This document shows, piece by piece, positions 4,884-8,324 of a DNA stretch of 8,324 nt (position 1 is its first letter; every line of letters begins with the position of its first letter). The notes beneath the pieces were generated by a model. That model was not told where the DNA came from. It made no database searches and saw only the letters and a list, made by a program, of their open reading frames with translations. The position numbers were made by a program, and so were the translations under genes. This DNA comes from an uncultured Ruminococcus sp. (GTDB taxonomy: Bacteria > Bacillota > Clostridia > Oscillospirales > Acutalibacteraceae): the NCBI GenBank assembly GCA_902773245.1, contig CACYDY010000148.1, positions 1 through 8,324 on the forward strand. Reading direction: 5' to 3'.

Positions 4884-6980
4884 ATGTCTGATTTAGTAAT
4901 AGTTGAGTCGCCGTCAAAAGCTCATACGATACAAAAGTATCTTGGCAGCGGCTATGAAGTTCTTGCGTCAAAAGGGCACGTCAGAGATCTGCCGGCGAAG
5001 CGTTTGAGCGTTGATGTGAAGAATAATTTCGAACCTAAGTACGAGGTTATGAAAGATAAGGAAGAGCTTATAAAAGAGCTGAAGGCTGCCGTAAAAAAGT
5101 GCGACAACGTTTATCTCGCAACCGACCCCGATCGTGAGGGAGAGGCGATATCGTGGCATTTGGCGTATATTTTGAAGCTGCCGCTTGACAGCAAAAACAG
5201 AGTTGAATTTAACGAGATCACAAAAACAGGAGTTCAAAGCGGAATGGCAAATCCTCGTTCAATAGATATCGATCTTGTTAACGCGCAGCAGGCAAGACGC
5301 ATTTTGGACAGACTCGTAGGCTATAAGCTCAGTCCGTTTATTTCTCAAAAAATCAGAAGAGGACTTTCCGCAGGGCGAGTTCAGTCTGTAGCGCTCAGAA
5401 TAATTGTCGACAGAGAAAATGAAATAAGAAAATTTGTACCCGAGGAATATTGGAGCATTGACGGAAAATTTATTCCAAAAGGCGGACGAAAGTCATTTTC
5501 TGCGTCGCTTGCGCTTTATAACGAAGAAAAAATAAAAATAGAAAACGAAGAGCAGGCTAAAAAGGTTCTTTCCGATCTTGAGGGCGCAGAGTTTTCCGTA
5601 ACGAAGGTAAAGCACGGAACTCGCAGAAGACAGCCGGCTCCGCCGTTTATAACATCGACTCTTCAGCAGGACGCTTCGAGAAAGCTTGGCTTTCAGTCAA
5701 AGCGGACTATGAAAGTCGCTCAGGAGCTTTATGAGGGCGTTTCGATAGACGGTATCGGCGCAACGGGTCTTATCACATACATGAGAACCGATTCTCTCAG
5801 AATTTCCAACGAAGCAAAGGCGGACGCAAAGGATTATATTTTAAACCGCTGGGGCGATAAATATCTTCCGAAAAAGCCGAGAGAATTTAAATCAAGAAAC
5901 AACGCTCAGGACGGTCATGAGGCGATTCGTCCGACTATGATCGGCCTTGAGCCCGATAAAATAAAATCAAGTCTGTCGAGTGATCAGTATAAGCTGTACA
6001 AGCTTATCTGGGAGAGATTTATAGCGTCGCAGATGGCTGAGTGTATTCATAAAACCACACAGGCGGATATCGAAGCAAACGGCTACACATTTAAAGCAAG
6101 CGGCTATATTGTGGATTTTGACGGCTTTACCGTACTCTACGTTGAGGGCAGGGATACCGAAGAGGAAAAGGAATCTCAGCTGCCGCCGCTCGAATCGGGT
6201 TTGCCGGTAAGAGTTAAGGAAATAATTCCCAATCAGCACTTTACACAGCCGCCGGCACGCTTTACCGAAGCTTCACTCATAAAGGCTCTTGAAGAAAACG
6301 GAATCGGCAGACCGTCGACATATTCCGCTACCATTACTACAATAGTAAGCCGTGATTATGTTCGGCGTCAGAACAAAACCTTGTTTCCGACAGAGCTTGG
6401 AGAAGCTATTACCGATCTGATGAAAGCGCGTTTTCCGAAGATCGTTAATGTTAAATTTACGGCTCAAATGGAATCCGAGCTTGATGAGGTCGAACACGGA
6501 AAAGAAGCGTGGGTCGATCTTCTGAGCGGATTTTACGGTGATTTTGAAGACACCCTCAAAAAAGCAAAAGAGGATATGAAAGACCAAAAAATTACACTGA
6601 AAGAAGACCAGACAGACGAAATCTGCGAAAACTGCGGAAAGCCTATGGTTTTCAAGTACGGCCGATACGGAAGATTCCTTGCCTGTTCGGGCTATCCGGA
6701 GTGCAAAACCGTCAAGAAGGTTGTGAACAAGCTTGGAGTCGACTGCCCGAAATGCGGCGGCGATATTCTTATTAGAAAAACAAAGCGTGGAAAGCCTTTC
6801 TACGGCTGCGGAAACTATCCGAATTGTACGTTCGCTTCATGGAGTATGCCGCTTTCGGAGAAGTGCCCTCAGTGCGGAGAAATGCTGTTTAAAAAAGACG
6901 GAAAAAAACCAAAGATATTCTGCAATGCAGAAGGCTGCGGATATGAACGTGAGGTTTCCGGAGAGGATCAGGAGAAGTAA
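4884..6980 (+). CDS. topA: DNA topoisomerase I (type IA)
   Basis: TopA relaxes negative supercoils by cutting one strand through a 5'-phosphotyrosine link and passing the other strand. The 698-residue product has the usual length for Firmicutes. The TOPRIM domain (about 1-115) carries IVESPSKAHTIQKYL with Glu8 and the acidic triad in ATDPDREGEAISWHL (Asp81, Asp83, Glu85). RRGLSAGRVQSVALRIIVDR (158-177) follows. The catalytic tyrosine is Tyr299 in GLITYMRTDSLRIS, with Arg301, and DGHEAIRPT is at 343-351. FTEASLIKALEENGIGRPST lies at 460-479. Three C-terminal four-cysteine zinc modules are present: Cys581/584/601/607, Cys621/624/642/648 and Cys661/664/680/685. The start is ATG 4884, with GGAGGT at 4873-4878. 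Nothing appears truncated. Confidence 0.98.
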   Translation: MSDLVIVESPSKAHTIQKYLGSGYEVLASKGHVRDLPAKRLSVDVKNNFEPKYEVMKDKEELIKELKAAVKKCDNVYLATDPDREGEAISWHLAYILKLPLDSKNRVEFNEITKTGVQSGMANPRSIDIDLVNAQQARRILDRLVGYKLSPFISQKIRRGLSAGRVQSVALRIIVDRENEIRKFVPEEYWSIDGKFIPKGGRKSFSASLALYNEEKIKIENEEQAKKVLSDLEGAEFSVTKVKHGTRRRQPAPPFITSTLQQDASRKLGFQSKRTMKVAQELYEGVSIDGIGATGLITYMRTDSLRISNEAKADAKDYILNRWGDKYLPKKPREFKSRNNAQDGHEAIRPTMIGLEPDKIKSSLSSDQYKLYKLIWERFIASQMAECIHKTTQADIEANGYTFKASGYIVDFDGFTVLYVEGRDTEEEKESQLPPLESGLPVRVKEIIPNQHFTQPPARFTEASLIKALEENGIGRPSTYSATITTIVSRDYVRRQNKTLFPTELGEAITDLMKARFPKIVNVKFTAQMESELDEVEHGKEAWVDLLSGFYGDFEDTLKKAKEDMKDQKITLKEDQTDEICENCGKPMVFKYGRYGRFLACSGYPECKTVKKVVNKLGVDCPKCGGDILIRKTKRGKPFYGCGNYPNCTFASWSMPLSEKCPQCGEMLFKKDGKKPKIFCNAEGCGYEREVSGEDQEK

Positions 6981-7034
6981 TCGACGCTTAAAGATCGGAT
7001 TTGGTTGAAAATAGGATAATCAGGGAGAGAGAGT

Positions 7035-8324
7035 ATGAAAGTAAAAGTGATAGGCGCAGGGCTTGCCGGCTGCGAGGCGGCATGGCAGCTTGCGCAGCGT
7101 GGAATTAAAACAGAGCTTTACGAGATGAAGCCCCATAAGAAAACGCCGGCTCACCATACGGATATGTATGCGGAGCTTGTATGCTCAAACTCCTTTAAAG
7201 CCGGAAGAGTCAACAGCGCGGCAGGACTTCTTAAAGAGGAAATGCGGCGACTTGATTCGCTTTTAATGGAATGTGCGGACAAATGCTCGGTTGCGGCAGG
7301 TGGTGCGCTTGCAGTCGACAGAAGTCTGTTTTCCAAAATGGTTACGGAAAAAATAAAATCACACCCGAATATAGAAATTATCGAACAAGAAATAAATGAT
7401 ATTCCCGAAGGAGGAATAGTCATCATTGCTACGGGACCGTTGACAAGCGATGCTTTGGCTGATAATATCAAAAAGCGATTCGCAGGCGCTCTGAGCTTTT
7501 TTGACGCAGCAGCGCCGATAGTGACAGCCGATAGCATAGATATGAACAACGCTTTCAAGGCTTCAAGATACGGAAAAGGCGACGGGAACGATTACGTCAA
7601 TTGTCCGATGAACAAAGAGGAATACGAGATATTCAGTCATGAGCTTGTAAATGCCGAAAGGACGCCGCTTCACGGAGTTGACGTGCAAAATCCCAAGGTC
7701 TATGAGGGCTGTATGCCCATTGAGGTGATGGCTCAGCGAGGAAGCGATACCATACGCTTCGGACCGATGAAGCCTGTGGGACTCAGAGATCCGAGAACCG
7801 ACCGCAGACCGTGGGCTGTTTTGCAGCTTAGAAAAGAAAATTCGGAAGGAACCATGTATAACCTGGTAGGTTTTCAGACAAACCTGAAATTCGGCGAGCA
7901 AAAACGAGTTTTCGGATTAATACCGGCGCTGAAAAATGCCGAGTTCGTGAGATACGGAGTTATGCACAGAAATACTTTCATAAATTCACCGAAGCTTTTG
8001 ACGAATGTTTTTTCTTTGAGAGAAAATCCGAATATATTTTTTGCAGGTCAGATAACCGGTGTTGAGGGATACATGGAGTCGGGAGCAAGCGGACTTCTTG
8101 CCGGAATAAATGCGGCAAGAACTTTTTTGGGCAAGGAAAGATTTGAACTTCCCGATTACACAATGATAGGCGCTCTTGCTAATTATATAAGCGATGAAAC
8201 GGTTGATAATTTTCAGCCAATGGGCGCAAATATCGGCATACTTCCGCCTCTTGGCGAGAAAATACGGGATAAGCAGCTCAAGGCTCAGGCTCATGCCGAC
8301 AGATCACTTGAATTTTTTGATAAA
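7035..8324 (+). CDS. trmFO: TrmFO, folate-dependent tRNA U54 methyltransferase (3' end cut by window)
   Basis: TrmFO makes ribothymidine at U54 in the T-loop of tRNA, using methylene-tetrahydrofolate as carbon donor and FAD/NAD(P)H as reductant. The reading frame is open to the last base, giving 430 codons without a stop. The family is usually around 435-440 residues, so only a few codons are missing. The FAD-binding Rossmann motif is at the start (KVIGAGLAGCEAAWQLAQRG, 4-23). KTPAHHTDMYAELVCSNSFK (36-55) holds Cys50. KASRYGKGDGNDYVNCPM (175-192) and EGCMPIEVMAQRG (224-236) follow; Cys226 matches the catalytic cysteine known in the Bacillus enzyme. Further blocks are FGPMKPVGL (242-250), EFVRYGVMHRNTFINSP (303-319) and FFAGQITGVEGYMESGASGL (335-354). 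AGGGAG at 7022-7027 lies 7 nt before the ATG. It begins 54 nt after topA with no terminator between, so it is probably cotranscribed. Confidence 0.97.
   Translation, partial: MKVKVIGAGLAGCEAAWQLAQRGIKTELYEMKPHKKTPAHHTDMYAELVCSNSFKAGRVNSAAGLLKEEMRRLDSLLMECADKCSVAAGGALAVDRSLFSKMVTEKIKSHPNIEIIEQEINDIPEGGIVIIATGPLTSDALADNIKKRFAGALSFFDAAAPIVTADSIDMNNAFKASRYGKGDGNDYVNCPMNKEEYEIFSHELVNAERTPLHGVDVQNPKVYEGCMPIEVMAQRGSDTIRFGPMKPVGLRDPRTDRRPWAVLQLRKENSEGTMYNLVGFQTNLKFGEQKRVFGLIPALKNAEFVRYGVMHRNTFINSPKLLTNVFSLRENPNIFFAGQITGVEGYMESGASGLLAGINAARTFLGKERFELPDYTMIGALANYISDETVDNFQPMGANIGILPPLGEKIRDKQLKAQAHADRSLEFFDK

Overview
The window reads as an ordinary chromosomal segment of a low-to-mid GC Gram-positive bacterium, most likely a Clostridia member near the Oscillospiraceae/Ruminococcaceae. 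This is judged from protein sequence style, strong GGAGG ribosome binding sites, and two gene orders typical of Firmicutes: infC-rpmI-rplT and dprA-topA-trmFO. All genes run on the + strand. No phage, insertion sequence, CRISPR array, tRNA or rRNA gene was found.

Region 1 (1-1288) is the translation operon infC-rpmI-rplT (IF-3, L35, L20). It closes with a strong intrinsic terminator at 1254-1288. infC starts at a rare ATT codon, the start type that IF-3 itself disfavours, which fits autoregulation.

Region 2 (1305-2700) is a two-gene unit. It holds an unrecognised protein with two membrane segments and a SpoU/TrmH-family RNA 2'-O-methyltransferase, separated by 4 nt.

Region 3 (2701-3136) has no protein gene and is the most interesting part. 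Promoter-like elements at 2774-2818 precede a stretch whose two ends (2823-2835 and 3014-3026) are perfectly complementary over 13 nt. The interior holds several GC-rich stem-loops and competing pairings. It looks like a structured non-coding RNA of about 200 nt. The size, lineage and competence-gene neighbour make a raiA-type RNA a reasonable suspicion, but the family could not be proved.

Region 4 (3137-8324) is dprA (DNA uptake/recombination mediator), topA (topoisomerase I) and trmFO (tRNA U54 methyltransferase, cut by the window end after 430 codons). dprA and topA are separated by 493 nt with a clear promoter, a cluster of hairpins that resembles a dispersed palindromic repeat, and a second nested inverted repeat close to topA. 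topA and trmFO are 54 nt apart and probably cotranscribed.

Together the protein genes serve translation initiation, ribosome assembly, RNA modification and DNA topology/recombination. The unexplained signal lies in the two long intergenic regions flanking dprA.
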